This document shows, one piece after another, positions 1 to 11,263 of a stretch of 64,000 nucleotides of DNA. Positions within the stretch are counted from its first letter, which is position 1. Every line of letters begins with the position of its first letter. The translations under genes and the position numbers were made by a program. The notes below the pieces were generated by a model that saw only the letters and a program-made list of their open reading frames with translations, searched no databases and was not told the DNA's origin. Origin of the DNA: Lutraria lutraria (taxonomy: Eukaryota; Mollusca; Bivalvia; Venerida; Mactridae); NCBI GenBank assembly GCA_964023205.1, contig OZ026844.1, forward strand, positions 9,462,416-9,526,415. Reading direction: 5' to 3'.

Positions 1-221
1 TTCATATAATTTATGACCCTCACGGTTTCATGGTGCATGCTGTTATAAAGCATTATTTTCTGTAGAGCGTAATTCTTTGTTCAACGTCTGACCTATAAGC
101 TGTTACTATTTGATGTACATATTTATACACACATTCGTCTGTATATGTACACTACAACCCTTACAACAAACAAACAAAAATCATGTATCTATACATATAC
201 AATTATAATGGTAACATTCTT

Positions 222-248
222 GTACGTGTTACGGCACTGTACATATAT

Positions 249-280
<32 letters not shown>

Positions 281-329
281 GGTCACTTGCGCAAAGATGA
301 CACGCAAATTCGTGAAGCGTTTCAATTTT
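222..329 (+). ncRNA. U6 spliceosomal snRNA, unit 1
   Basis: The RNA is the catalytic snRNA of the spliceosome. It is recognised by the nearly invariant core: TAAAATTGGAACGATACAGA (contains the ACAGAGA box that pairs with the 5' splice site), GATTAGCATGG (AGC triad), and the GCGCAAAGATGACACGC internal stem-loop, followed by AAATTCGTGAAGCG. The 5' end pairs as GTAC-GTG...CAC-T-GTAC, a bulged stem like the U6 5' stem-loop. It ends in T-rich sequence (TTTT, then TTTTT) suited to Pol III termination. Length is about 108 nt, as usual. An AT-rich TATA-like stretch (tacatatac) lies about 25-30 bp upstream, as expected for an external Pol III promoter. The exact 5' end is inferred. Confidence 0.93.
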
Positions 330-954
330 GTTTTTAATCTCGAATTAAATGTGATAAGTTTAAATCAATCAGCCAAGAGAAAAAAATAGTTACCACTAAA
401 GTTATTGATTGGTAAATGAAAATCTTCAATTGTACTAACTGATTAAAGTCATAATTGATTACTTTTGTAAATGTGTATTAATTCAAAGCATGTTCCAAAT
501 AACCAATGAGTTGGTTACGTTTTTGTGTTTCAATTCAACGAAAACAAACCATACTGTGTTATGGAGGTTATTGTGTATTACATGATGTTTTTACTACAGA
601 AATTGATAGCACACACTAAAGATGGTCCGACAACGGTTCTTCGACACTCAATTGAAATATTTAGGTATTTGGAAAACACAAATAAAATCAAAACGTTTGT
701 TTTTCGTTAGTTCCCATCATTTTGTATGCTTTCAGTACAATTAAAGTACATTCTAGTAACCTCCCATATCGATTATTTGGGTCGTGTAAATAACAAAAAC
801 GGAAAGATAGTTTATTCAAGAAATTGTCGAATTTGCCTAACATCCGACATATTTGCACATTATAAATGGTTGATAAAATAATATATATTAGATCATTGTA
901 ATATTTAAAAAGTAGTTCAGCTGTGCGTAGACAGCGACTGTCACATGCATACAC

Positions 955-1026
955 TGCCGTGACCAGGATTCGAACCTGGGTTGTCGCGGCCACAACGCGA
1001 AGTACTAACCACTATACGATCACGGC
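955..1026 (-). tRNA. tRNA-His (GTG), unit 1
   Basis: The 72-nt cloverleaf has acceptor stem GCCGTGA/TCACGGC, A box TAGTGGTTAGTAC, anticodon stem TCGCG/CGCGA around loop TTGTGGC (anticodon GTG at 34-36), B box GGTTCGAATCC and discriminator A. The -1 G typical of tRNA-His is not in the usual encoded place and would be added by Thg1, as in other eukaryotes. No intron and no encoded CCA. It converges with the unit 1 U6 gene. Confidence 0.96.
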
Positions 1027-1545
1027 TATCACCGCTGAACTGATTAAACATTAAATGATACACTTTATCAGATTTGTACATAACCATCTAGGTTCCTTCT
1101 GCCAGTATAGTGTTATATAATGTGAAATTATATTGTATATATCTTTTAGGCAATAACATACAATGAAGTGACATGGGCGAGGATTTCATGTTGTTGAGAT
1201 TTCGTCTTGGAACTGTGCAACATAATTATTAAAAGAGGAATAAAGCACTAGTATAATACAGATTTTTCATCCGTAGTTTTTCCAGAATTATCTACGAAAG
1301 TTTACAAAAATTGAACATGTATTAAATTTTGTTATACATGAATGCAGAAAATATAAAAGTATGGTATGAATTATACGTTGCATCAGTAACTAAAATTATT
1401 TTAACTTAGACATAAAGACACAATTAAGTATGTGTGTTTCTCACTTAAATATGGTCCATGTATCTCTTACTGTAAAACAGAAAGTTTATGGTGTAATATT
1501 TCGAATATTTACATTTACTATGATATAAATATAATTATACATGTA

Positions 1546-2319
1546 TAGATAGAAATCGAGCAGTGAGTCGTGACGGAAGGTCATGGACGGTTCCATTCTT
1601 TAAAATAGGGATAAGTAATACAATGACCAAGTACATTACTAAACACGACCTTACATTTGTAGGCCACTGTTGGTCTCTTACATTTGTAGACCACTGTAAA
1701 AGGCCTAGCTGTGTGGTCCTGAAATCAGTGCGCCGCACTAGTAACATTATTAAACTGAATTGTGTTTTTCGTGTTGCTCGTGATTTCGGTGCATTTATGT
1801 TTTGAAAGGTATATACATGTATATCATATGCAATCAAAATCAAATCCTGTTCAAATAATGTTCCTAAGTATGTAGAGGATGTCATGTTATATAACTTAAT
1901 ATAATGAAGCAAAATATTAGATTCTGACAGTGGCTTAAGTACAGATACTGCTAATGAATGCAGTAATTGAAATTTCATGAAATTACCTGAAATGAAGTTA
2001 AATGAAACATGTACACGTATGAAATTCATTCCAAATATTGAAATAAAATTTTGTAATAATAAAATGCCAAATATCAAATAAAAATGGAAAGGAAAAACGT
2101 TCACATGTGTTTCGAACCCATAGCATCTTGACTACCAGTCTTCAAAAGTAAAATGGTAGCCGCCTTTACCGATCGTGCTACGCACTTAGTCTCAGCTATG
2201 ACGGTCAAATAACTGATATTTATATATTACGGAAACCTACGAAACGTTCCGAAAAGCCACTCACCCTACAAAATGGACTTAGCTGATCTTTGATCATTCA
2301 CAGGTCGTTGTCGGACTAT
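1546..2319. mobile_element. Insertion of about 0.77 kb in the unit 1-2 spacer, with a tRNA-like segment
   Basis: Other units read from ...ATTATACACGTA straight into GGACATTGT; here about 770 bp separates the two, close to the 750-bp excess of this unit over 1,660 bp. Within it, 2,105-2,205 on the minus strand carries a B-box-like GGGTTCGAAAC and an A-box-like GTAGCACGATCGGTAAAGG, suggesting a tRNA-derived (SINE-like) insert. A short internal duplication (TTACATTTGTAG-GCCACTG) sits near 1,660-1,695. Open frames on both strands here have no recognisable product. Ends are approximate. Confidence 0.5.
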
Positions 2320-2631
2320 AGGACATTGTTTTGTGTGCCTGTAACGTAGTAATAACGTATTTCATACTGAGGGAAGTAACAATGAGCACAACTTCTACAA
2401 CAAGCCAGACTCCTTTATAATTATATATGACCTCACGGTTTCATGGCGCAGGATGTTATAAAGCATTATTTTCTGTAGAGCGTAATTCTTTGTTCAACGT
2501 CTGACTAAGTTGTCACTATTTGATGTACAAATTTATACACACATTCGTCTGTATATGTACACTACAACCCTTACAACAAACAAACAAAAATCATGTATCT
2601 ATACATAAACAATTATAATGATAACATTCTT

Positions 2632-2658
2632 GTACGTGTTACGACAGAGTACACATAT

Positions 2659-2690
<32 letters not shown>

Positions 2691-2739
2691 GGTCACTTGA
2701 GGAAAGATGACACGCAAATTCGTGAAGCGTTTCAATTTT
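2632..2739 (+). ncRNA. U6 snRNA, unit 2, divergent, possibly non-functional
   Basis: Full-length U6 match with ACAGAGA, AGC triad and 3' end intact. Substitutions fall in the 5' stem-loop (ACGACAGAGTAC instead of ACGGCACTGTAC, breaking the stem) and in the internal stem-loop (TTGAGGAAAG instead of TTGCGCAAAG). The GCGC change hits a usually invariant part of U6, so this copy may be a pseudogene. Upstream sequence is still conserved. Confidence 0.8.
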
Positions 2740-2740
2740 T

Positions 2741-3470
2741 AGAAGCAAAAGCGAAGCGAGGGCTTCTACAGTTATTCACCCAGTTTTGTTTTGACAAAAA
2801 CGTGACGCCATACATTCGCGTTGAAACATAGCACCATCGGTTGTATAACTCTACCGATTGCAGTTATGATCATAGGCACTCGATTTCGTGATTTTATACG
2901 TTTACAGACGTTATTTTTCAATTTCACACATCAAACAACGCAAACCTGTCGAAAGAAAAATCTTCATTTTTTCCCTTGTTGAGTGTATAAAATACTCCAA
3001 GGTAGTAATTAACTCGCCATCTTTTCGATTAACGGTAGTGACGAAAATAAGCGTGGGTCACGGCTTTCCTTGTAAAAGCTGTCAAAACGTTTAGAGTTGG
3101 GGAACACTACAACGAAAGCAATGTTCCCGGAAAGCACGTGCAGATTAGAAGGAAAGCTGAAGGAAAAACTAACTCTTTTATTACATATAATTACGAAGTT
3201 TTGAGAGTCAGGCGTGTTTTACAGTGAACAGGAAGTGAAGGTATGAGTTCACTATCAACTTTAACAGAATTGGGAACATGACAAGTGAACCTCTACCAAA
3301 ACGTCTTCATTTTACTGAGCCAAAACTGACTATTTTGAGGAAATTATTAGTCCAAACAATATATACATTTAAGTTTGAAAAATGGTGCCTAGAGTTGGTT
3401 GAGCTTTTTGGTATTATCTAATGTACATCTACCAGATATTATGAAATACATTTTAACTTTTGCTTCTGAC
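2741..3470. mobile_element. MITE-like insertion downstream of the unit 2 U6
   Basis: It is absent from the same site in other units. The left end AGAAGCAAAAG is matched by the inverted right end CTTTTGCTTCT near 3,460-3,470, giving an 11-bp terminal inverted repeat. The left end also folds on itself (GAAGC...GCTTC). No transposase is visible; the open frame at 2,888-3,094 has no recognisable product. Ends and target duplication are not resolved. Confidence 0.45.
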
Positions 3471-3555
3471 AGTACTCCCAGTGCTTTGTTTTTTTTATAA
3501 TCATCACGAACTAGATGTGATCAGTTCAAATAAATTCAAGAGAAAAAAATAGTTA

Positions 3556-3798
3556 TAGTGCGGTTTTATTAAACTGTCAAAGCTGAATACTTACACGGTC
3601 GCTGAATGTCATTATTTTTGCTTCGTGCCACAGTCGATAATTTTCGTTTATTTTACCATTAGGGAATGTCTCATTCCACATGTTTATATAATATATCAAA
3701 CACTATCATATCACTTACGAAATTATTCGAAGCTAAAAGTAAATGGAAGCATTGACAGTGAAATTATGCGGCTTTGACAGGTAATAGAAATCGCACTA
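3556..3798. mobile_element. 243-bp MITE with TA target duplication (Tc1/mariner-like ends)
   Basis: Other units read ...AATAGTTACCACTAAAG; this one reads ...AATAGTTA, then 243 bp, then TACCACTAAAG. The insert begins TAGTGCGGTTTTATT and ends as the inverted match AATAGAAATCGCACTA, and the arms continue as CTGTCAAAGC/GCTTTGACAG. The TA dinucleotide is duplicated on both sides. TA duplication plus inverted repeats fits the Tc1/mariner/pogo group; the assignment is inferred because no transposase is present. Confidence 0.75.
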
Positions 3799-4359
3799 TA
3801 CCACTAAAGTTATTGATTGGTAAATGAAAATCTTCTATGGTACTAACTGATTAAAGTCATAGTTGATTACTTGTAAATTTATACTAATTCTTACCATGTT
3901 TCAAATAACCAATAAGTTGGTTACGTTTTTGTGTTTCAATTCAACGAAAACAAACCATACTGTGTTATGGAAGTTATTAAATGATGTTTTTACAACAGAA
4001 ATTGATAACACACTCAAGGCTGTCCGACAACGGTTTCTTCAGGCTACACTCGATTGAAAGATTTAGGTATTTGGAAAATACCAATAGAATCAAAACGTTT
4101 GTTTTTCGTTAGTTCCCATCATTTTGTATGCTTTCAGCACAATTAAAGTACAAGTTCTAGTAATTTCCCATAATGATTATTTGAATCCTGTAAATAATAG
4201 AAAGAAAGATAGTTTGTTCAAGAAAGTCAAATTTGCAAAGCATTCTACATATTTACATTTTGTACATTATACATGGTCAATAGAATAATATGATCATGAT
4301 CATATAAATCTTAAAAAGTGTTCAGCTGTACCGACACAGCGACTGTCGCATGCATTCAC

Positions 4360-4382
4360 TGCCGTGACCAGGATTCGAACCT
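4360..4382 (-). pseudogene. Truncated tRNA-His, unit 2 (3' part only)
   Basis: Only the 3' acceptor strand and T arm remain (GCCGTGACCAGGATTCGAAC on the + strand). The sequence then jumps directly into the downstream spacer CTGAATGATAAAC, so the anticodon arm, D arm and 5' acceptor strand are deleted. The flanks remain recognisable. Confidence 0.9.
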
Positions 4383-5209
4383 CTGAATGATAAACTTGAT
4401 CAGATTTGTACATAACACTCTAGGTTCCTTCTGCCAGTATAGTGTTTTATAATGTGAAATTATATTGTATATATCTTTTAGACAATAAGATACAATAAAG
4501 TGACATGGGCGAGGATTTCATGCTTTAGAGACTGTGCAACATAATTATTAAAAGAAGAATGAAACACAGTCATAATACATATTTTTAATCAGTAGTTCTT
4601 TTCCGAATCATCTATGATAGAGGTATCATAGTTTATGGTCATAGTTTACAAAAAATGAGCATGTATTTGTTATACACGAATAAACAAATTATGCAATTAT
4701 AGTATGAATTATACGTTCCATCAGTAATTCGACTAAAATTATTTTAACTTAGACATAAAGACACAAGTATGTGTGTTTCTCACTTAAATATGGTCCATGT
4801 ATCTCTTACTGTAATACAGAAAGCTGATGGTGTAATATTTCAAATATTTACATTGACTATGATATAAATATAATTATACATGAAGGACATTGTATTGTTT
4901 GCTTATAACGTAGTAATAATGTATTTCATACTAAGGGAAGTAACTCTAAAATTAGCACAAGTACTACAACAAGCCAGACTCCTTTATCATTCATATATAA
5001 CCTCACGATTTTATGTCGCAGGATGTTATGAAGCATTATTTTCTGTAGAGTGTAATTGTTTGTTCAACGTCTGACTAAGCTGTCATTATTTGTTGTGACA
5101 TGTTGTATATTCATATACACATTCGTCTGTATATGTACACTGCAACCTTTACAACAAATAAACAAAAGCCATGTGCCTATACATAAACAATTATTATCAA
5201 ATGATACTT

Positions 5210-5298
5210 GTTCGTGTTACGGCACTAATTGGAACAATACAGAGAATCAGCATGCTCACTTGCGCAAAGATATCTCGCAAATTCATGAAGCGTTCTGA
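5210..5298 (+). pseudogene. U6 snRNA pseudogene, unit 3
   Basis: The U6 core is recognisable, but about 14 nt (GTACATATATTAAA) are missing between the 5' stem-loop and AATTGGAAC. The AGAAGATTAGC segment is shortened to AGAATCAGC and the TGACACGC stem changed to TATCTCGC. Damage to several functional elements makes this a pseudogene, although the neighbouring tRNA-His is intact. Confidence 0.85.
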
Positions 5299-6014
5299 TT
5301 TTTTTCATCTTGAACTTTTATGAAGCAATAATAAAGCAAAAATGACAAATGATTCAAACACATTCAAGAAACCATTAAAGTGTTTACTGCTCATTTTACT
5401 TTTAAAACGAATTACTGACTTATCAGTGACGATCTTTAATCTATAGAACTAATAGATAAAAGTCATAGATGATAACTTGTACATTCTTATTTCTAATTGA
5501 ATCAGGTTTAAACTTACAAATGATTTAGTTCCGTTGATAAAGTTTGTGTGTTTCAATTCAACAACAAAAAAAGAACATAATAAGATATGGAAGTTATTGT
5601 GTACTAACTGAAGTTGTTACTACAGAAATTGATAACATACACTGAAGGTTGTCCACCAACAGTTTCTTCTACACACGAACAAAAGTTCTAAGTATTTAGA
5701 CAATATCATTACAATATCAAAACTTTTTTTTCTTCGTTAGTTCCCATCATTTTGTGTGCTTTCAGCTAAATGTGTTTATTAAAATTTATTAATTAACGTA
5801 CATTCTAGTAATCTTTCATATTGATCATTTGGATACTGCAAAATAATGAAAAGAAAGGTAGTTTATTCAAGAAAAAGTCAAATTTGCATAACATATTTGT
5901 TTTTATACATGTACATGGACAATAGAATAATTAGCAAACATTATGTTAGTAAGATCATATAAATATTTTTAAAATTTCAGCTGTGCCGAGACAGCGACTG
6001 TCACATGCATTCAC

Positions 6015-6086
6015 TGCCGTGACCAGGATTCGAACCTGGGTTGTCGCGGCCACAACGCGAAGTACTAACCACTATACGATCACGGC
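6015..6086 (-). tRNA. tRNA-His (GTG), unit 3
   Basis: Identical by eye to the unit 1 tRNA-His, with all stems, both internal promoter boxes and the GTG anticodon. The conserved flank AGACAGCGACTGTCACATGC follows its 3' end. Confidence 0.96.
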
Positions 6087-6932
6087 TATCACCGCTGAAC
6101 TGATTAATTATTAAATGATACACTTCATCAGATTTGTACATAACCATCTAGGTTCCTTCTGCCAGTATAGTGTTATATAATGTGAAATTATATTGTACAT
6201 ATATTTTAGACAATAACATACAATGAAGTGACATGGGCGAGGATTTCATGTTGTTGAGATTTCGTCTTTGAACTGTGCAACACAATTATTAAAAGAGGAA
6301 TAAAGCACTAGTATAATACAGATTTTTCATCTGTAGTTTTTTTCAGAATTATCTACGAAAGAGGGATCATAGTTTACACAAATTGAACATGTATTTGTTA
6401 TACATGAATACAGAAAATATAAAAGTATAATATAAATTATACGTTGCATCAGTAACTAAAATTATTTTAACTTAGACATAAAGACACATGCAAGTATGTG
6501 TGTTTCTCACTTAAATATGGTCCATGTATCTCTTACTGTTATGCAGAAAGTTTATGGTGTAATATTTCGAATATTTACATTGACTATGATATAAATATAA
6601 TTATACACGTAGGACATTGTTTTGTATGCCTGTAACGTAGTAATAACGTATTTCATACTAAGGGACGTAAATCTTTTAGAATTAGCACAACTTCTACAAT
6701 AAGCCAGATTCTATTATAATTCATATATGACCCTCACGGTTTCATGGTGCAGGATGTTATAAAGCAATATGTTCTATATCGTTTAATTCTTTGTTCAACG
6801 TCTGACTAAGTTGTCACTATTTGATGTATATATTCATACACACATTCGTCTGTATATGTACACTACAACCCTTACAACAAACAAACAAAAATCATGTATC
6901 TATACATATACAATTATAATGATAACTTTCTT

Positions 6933-6959
6933 GTACGTGTTACTGCACTGTACATATAT

Positions 6960-6991
<32 letters not shown>

Positions 6992-7040
6992 GGTCACTTG
7001 CGCAAAGATGACACGCAAATTCGTGAAGCGTTTCAATTTT
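6933..7040 (+). ncRNA. U6 spliceosomal snRNA, unit 4
   Basis: ACAGAGA box, AGC triad, internal stem-loop (TTGCGCAAAGATGACACGC) and AAATTCGTGAAGCG are intact. It differs from unit 1 by TACTGCAC for TACGGCAC in the 5' loop. The TTTT end runs into TATAATAATC. The unit is compact and, with unit 5, defines the 1,660-bp basic period. Confidence 0.93.
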
Positions 7041-7674
7041 ATAATAATCTCGAACTAGATGTGATAAATTTAAATCAATCAGCCAAGAGAAAAAAATAGT
7101 TACCACTAAAGTTATTGATTGGTAAATGAAAATCTTCAATTGTACTAACTGATTAAAGTCATATAGTAGTTGATTATTTTTGTAAATTTGTATTAATTCA
7201 AAGCATGTTTCAAATAACCAATGAGTTGGTTACGTTTTTGTGTTTCAATTCAACGAAAACAAACCATACTGTGTTATGGAAGTTATTGTGTATTCAATGA
7301 TGTTTTTACTACAGAAATTGATAGCACACACTAAATATGGTCCGACAACGGTTCTTCGACACTCAATTAAAATATTTAGGTATTTGGAAAATACAAATAA
7401 AATCAAAACGTTTGTTTTTCGTTAGTTCCCATCATTTTGTATGCTTTCAGTACAATTGAAGTACATTCTAGTAATCTCCCATATTATTTATTTGGATCGT
7501 GTAAATAACAAATACGGAAAGATAGTTTATTCAAGAAAAAGTCGAAGTTTCCAAACTTCCGACATATCTGCATTTTATACATTATAAATGGTTGATAAAA
7601 TAATATATTAGAAAATTGTAATATTTAAAAAGTAGTTCAGCTGTGCCGAGACAGCGACTGTCACATGCATTCAC

Positions 7675-7746
7675 TGCCGTGACCAGGATTCGAACCTGGG
7701 TTGTCGCGGCCACAACGCGAAGTACTAACCACTATACGATCACGGC
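7675..7746 (-). tRNA. tRNA-His (GTG), unit 4
   Basis: Intact 72-nt tRNA-His matching units 1, 3, 5 and 6; 634 bp downstream of, and converging with, the unit 4 U6 gene. Confidence 0.96.
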
Positions 7747-8592
7747 TATCACCGCTGAACTGATTAATTATTAAATGATACACTTGATCAGATTTGTACA
7801 TAACCATCTAGGTTCCTTCTGCCAGTATAGTGTTATATAATGTGAAATTATATTGTATATATATTTTAGACAATAACATACAATGAAGTGACATGGGCGA
7901 GGATTTCATGTTGTTGAGATTTCGTCTTTGAACTGTGCAACACAATTATTAAAAGAGGAATAAAGCACTAGTATAATACAGATTTTTCATCCGTAGTTTT
8001 TTATAGAATTATCTACGAAAGAGGGATCATAGTTTACACAAATTGAACATGTATTTGTTATACATGAATACAGAAAATATAAAAGTATAATATAAATTAT
8101 ACTTTGCATCAGTAACTAAAAATTTTTTAACTTAGACATAAAGACACATGCAAGTATGTGTGTTTCTCACTTAAATATGGTCCATGTATCTCTTACTGTT
8201 ATGCAGAAAGTTTATGGTGTAATATTTCGAATATTTACATTGACTATGATATAAATATAATTATACACGTAGGACATTGTATTGTATGCCTGTAACGTAG
8301 TAATAAAGTATTTCATACTAAGGGACGTAACTCTTTTAGAATTAGCACAACTTCTACAATAAGCCAGATTCCTTTATAATTCATATATGACCCTCACGGT
8401 TTCATGGTGCATTGTGTTATAAAGCAATATTTTCTGTAGAGCGTAATTCTTTGTTCAACGTCTGACTAAGTTGTCACTATTTGATGTATATATTCATACA
8501 CACATTCGTCTGTATATGTACACTACAACCCTTACAACAAACAAACAAAAATCATGTATCTATACATATACAATTATAATGATAACTTTCTT

Positions 8593-8619
8593 GTACGTGT
8601 TACTGCACTGTACATATAT

Positions 8620-8651
<32 letters not shown>

Positions 8652-8700
8652 GGTCACTTGCGCAAAGATGACACGCAAATTCGTGAAGCGTTTCAATTTT
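8593..8700 (+). ncRNA. U6 spliceosomal snRNA, unit 5
   Basis: Core and 3' end match unit 4 and end in a longer T run (TTTTTT). The upstream 140 bp, including the TATA-like tacatatac, match other units. Confidence 0.93.
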
Positions 8701-8874
8701 TTAATAATCTCGAACTAGATGTGATAAATTTAAATCAATCAGCCAAAAGAAAAAAATAGTTACCACTAAAGTTATTGATTGGTAAATGAAAATCTTCAAT
8801 TGTACTAACTGATTAAAGTCATATAGTAGTTGATTACTTTTGTAAATTTGTATTAATTCAAAGCATGTTTCAAA

Positions 8875-9486
8875 CACAGGTGGCAGTATCAGTGTTTGGT
8901 CCACAAATGATGAAAACAAGTATCAGTGTTCACAAAAAAAATCCCGTCACTGAGCTTATATTACTATCAAGGTGAAAAGCCTACTATATGTCTATACGCC
9001 AAACAATGTGGAACATCGCCACTAGTTGTTTCAGCATGAAACACGTGCGCTGAAGGAAAATAGCTACACATGTATCAAGCGATCTGATTGGTCGGATATG
9101 TGTGTACAATGGTCTGTTCATTTCATGCCGACCAATCAGATCGCTTGATACATCACTCGCGCTTGACTCAAAATGGCTTGCAGCGAAGTTAAATAACGAA
9201 AGGAACACAATTTTACCGTTTCACAGTTATTAGATGTAATTGAATGAGATTTTCGATAGGAATGAATATCTTTTAGTTTATTTGAATGACATGTGTAGCA
9301 ATTTTCGTTCAGCGCATATCTTTTATGCTGAAACAACGAGATGCAATGTTCCACATTGTTTGGCATATAGACATATAGTAGGCTTTTTACCTTGATAGTA
9401 TGTATAAGATCAGTGACGGGATTCTTTTTTCACGGGATTTTTTTTTTTTTTTTTTTGTGGACCAAACACTGATACAGCCACCTGTG
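8875..9486. mobile_element. 612-bp hAT-like MITE with 8-bp target duplication, inside unit 5
   Basis: The element begins CACAGGTGGCAGTATCAGTG and ends with the near-perfect inverted copy, closing GCCACCTGTG. The 8-bp direct repeat GTTTCAAA flanks it (8,867-8,874 and 9,487-9,494), and other units carry a single uninterrupted GTTTCAAATAAC at this place. Inverted similarity continues inward (ATCCCGTCACTG / CAGTGACGGGAT; CCTACTATATGTCTAT). An internal pair of perfect 25-bp arms (9,068-9,092 and 9,128-9,152) would form a hairpin. An 8-bp duplication with CA..TG ends fits the hAT superfamily. Short open frames inside show no transposase. Confidence 0.88.
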
Positions 9487-9954
9487 GTTTCAAATAACAA
9501 ATGAGTTGGTTACGTTTTTGTGTTTCAATTAAACGAAAACAAACCATACTGTGTTATGGAAGTTATTGTGTATTCAATGATGTTTTTACTACAGAAATTG
9601 ATAGCATACACTAAATATGGTCCGACAACGGTTCTTCGACACTCAATTGAAATATTTAGGTATTTGGAAAATACAAATAAAATCAAAACGTTTGTTTTTC
9701 GTTAGTTCCCATCATTTTGTATGCTTTCAGTACAATTAAAGTACATTCTAGTAATCTCCCATATTATTTATTTGGATCGTGTGAATAACAAATACGGAAA
9801 GATAGTTTATTCAAGAAAAAGTCGAAGTTGCCAAACTTCCGACATATCTGCATTTTATACATTATAAATGGTTGATAAAATAATATATTAGACCATTGTA
9901 ATATTTAAAAAGTAGTTCAGCTGTGCCGAGACAGCGACTGTCACATGCATTCAC

Positions 9955-10026
9955 TGCCGTGACCAGGATTCGAACCTGGGTTGTCGCGGCCACAACGCGA
10001 AGTACTAACCACTATACGATCACGGC
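9955..10026 (-). tRNA. tRNA-His (GTG), unit 5
   Basis: Intact 72-nt tRNA-His, same sequence as in units 3 and 4. The hAT-like MITE now separates it further from its U6 partner. Confidence 0.96.
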
Positions 10027-10417
10027 TATCACCGCTGAACTGATTAAACATTAAATGATACACTTGATCAGATTTGTACATAACCATCTAGGTTCCTTCT
10101 GCCAGTATAGTGTTATATAATGTGAAATTATATTGTATATATATTTTAGACAATAACATACAATGAAGTGACATGGGCGAGGATTTCATGTTGTTGAGAT
10201 TTCGTCTTTGAACTGTGCAACACAATTATTAAAAGAGGAATAAAGCACTAGTATAATACAGATTTTTCATCTGTAGTTTTTTTCAGAATTATCTACGAAA
10301 GAGGGATCATAGTTTACACAAATTGAACATGTATTTGTTATACATGAATACAGAAAATATAAAAGTATAATATAAATTATACGTTGCATCAGTAACTAAA
10401 ATTATTTTAACTTAGAC

Positions 10418-10451
10418 CAAGGACTTATATATGTATGTATATAAGTCCTTG
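10418..10451. mobile_element. 34-bp palindromic mini-element with 7-bp target duplication
   Basis: The element begins CAAGGACTTATATATG and ends GTATATAAGTCCTTG, an almost perfect palindrome with no room for internal sequence. CTTAGAC is duplicated on either side (10,411-10,417 and 10,452-10,458). Other units have a single CTTAGACATAAAG here, giving a clear empty site. Same family as 23,669-23,702 and 36,964-37,468. Confidence 0.88.
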
Positions 10452-10913
10452 CTTAGACATAAAGACACATGCAAGCATGTGTGTTTCTCACTTAAATATG
10501 GTCCATGTATCTCTTACTGTTATGCAGAAAGTTTATGGTGTAATATTTCGAATATTTACATTGACTATGATATAAATATAATTATACACGTAGGACATTG
10601 TATTGTATGCCTGTAACGTAGTAATAACGTATTTCATACTAAGGGACGTAACTCTTTTAGAATAAGCACAACTTCTACAATAAGCCAGATTCCTTTATAA
10701 TTCATATATGACCCTCACGGTTTCATGGTGCATTGTGTTATAAAGCAATATTTCCTGTAGAGCGTAATTCTTTGTTCAACGTCTGACTAAGTTGTCACTA
10801 TTTGATGTACATATTCATACACACATTCGTCTGTATATGTACACTACAACCCTTACAACAAACAAACAAAAATCATGTATCTATACATATACAATTATAA
10901 TGGTAACTCTCTT

Positions 10914-10940
10914 GTACGTGTTACTGCACTGTACATATAT

Positions 10941-10972
<32 letters not shown>

Positions 10973-11021
10973 GGTCACTTGCGCAAAGATGACACGCAAA
11001 TTCGTGAAGCGTTTCAATTTT
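10914..11021 (+). ncRNA. U6 spliceosomal snRNA, unit 6
   Basis: Intact U6 core matching units 4 and 5, ending in TTTTTT. Its start lies 2,321 bp after the unit 5 start, which equals 1,660 plus the hAT-like MITE (612+8) plus the palindromic element (34+7). Confidence 0.93.
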
Positions 11022-11263
11022 TTAATAATCTCGAACTAGATGTGATAAGTTTAAATCAATCAGCCAAGAGAAAAAAATAGTTACCACTAAAGTTATTGAT
11101 TGGTAAATGAAAATCTTCTATTGTACTAACTGATTAAAGTCATAGTTGATTACTTTTGTAAATTTGTATTAATTCAAAGCATGTTTCAAATAACCAATGA
11201 GTTGGTTACGTTTTTGTGTTTCAATTCAACGAAAACAAACCATACTGTGTTATGGAAGTTATG

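Noticed and set aside
525..9705. Repeated 61-codon frames (525-710, 7,240-7,425, 9,520-9,705) with nearly the same translation
   Set aside because: They recur because the U6/tRNA unit is tandemly repeated; codon pattern is not conserved against substitutions, units 2, 3 and 6 break the frame, and there is no protein family match I recognise.
6811..10992. 66-codon frames covering the U6 genes (6,811, 8,471, 10,792)
   Set aside because: They read through the U6 snRNA and its promoter and are by-products of the RNA gene.
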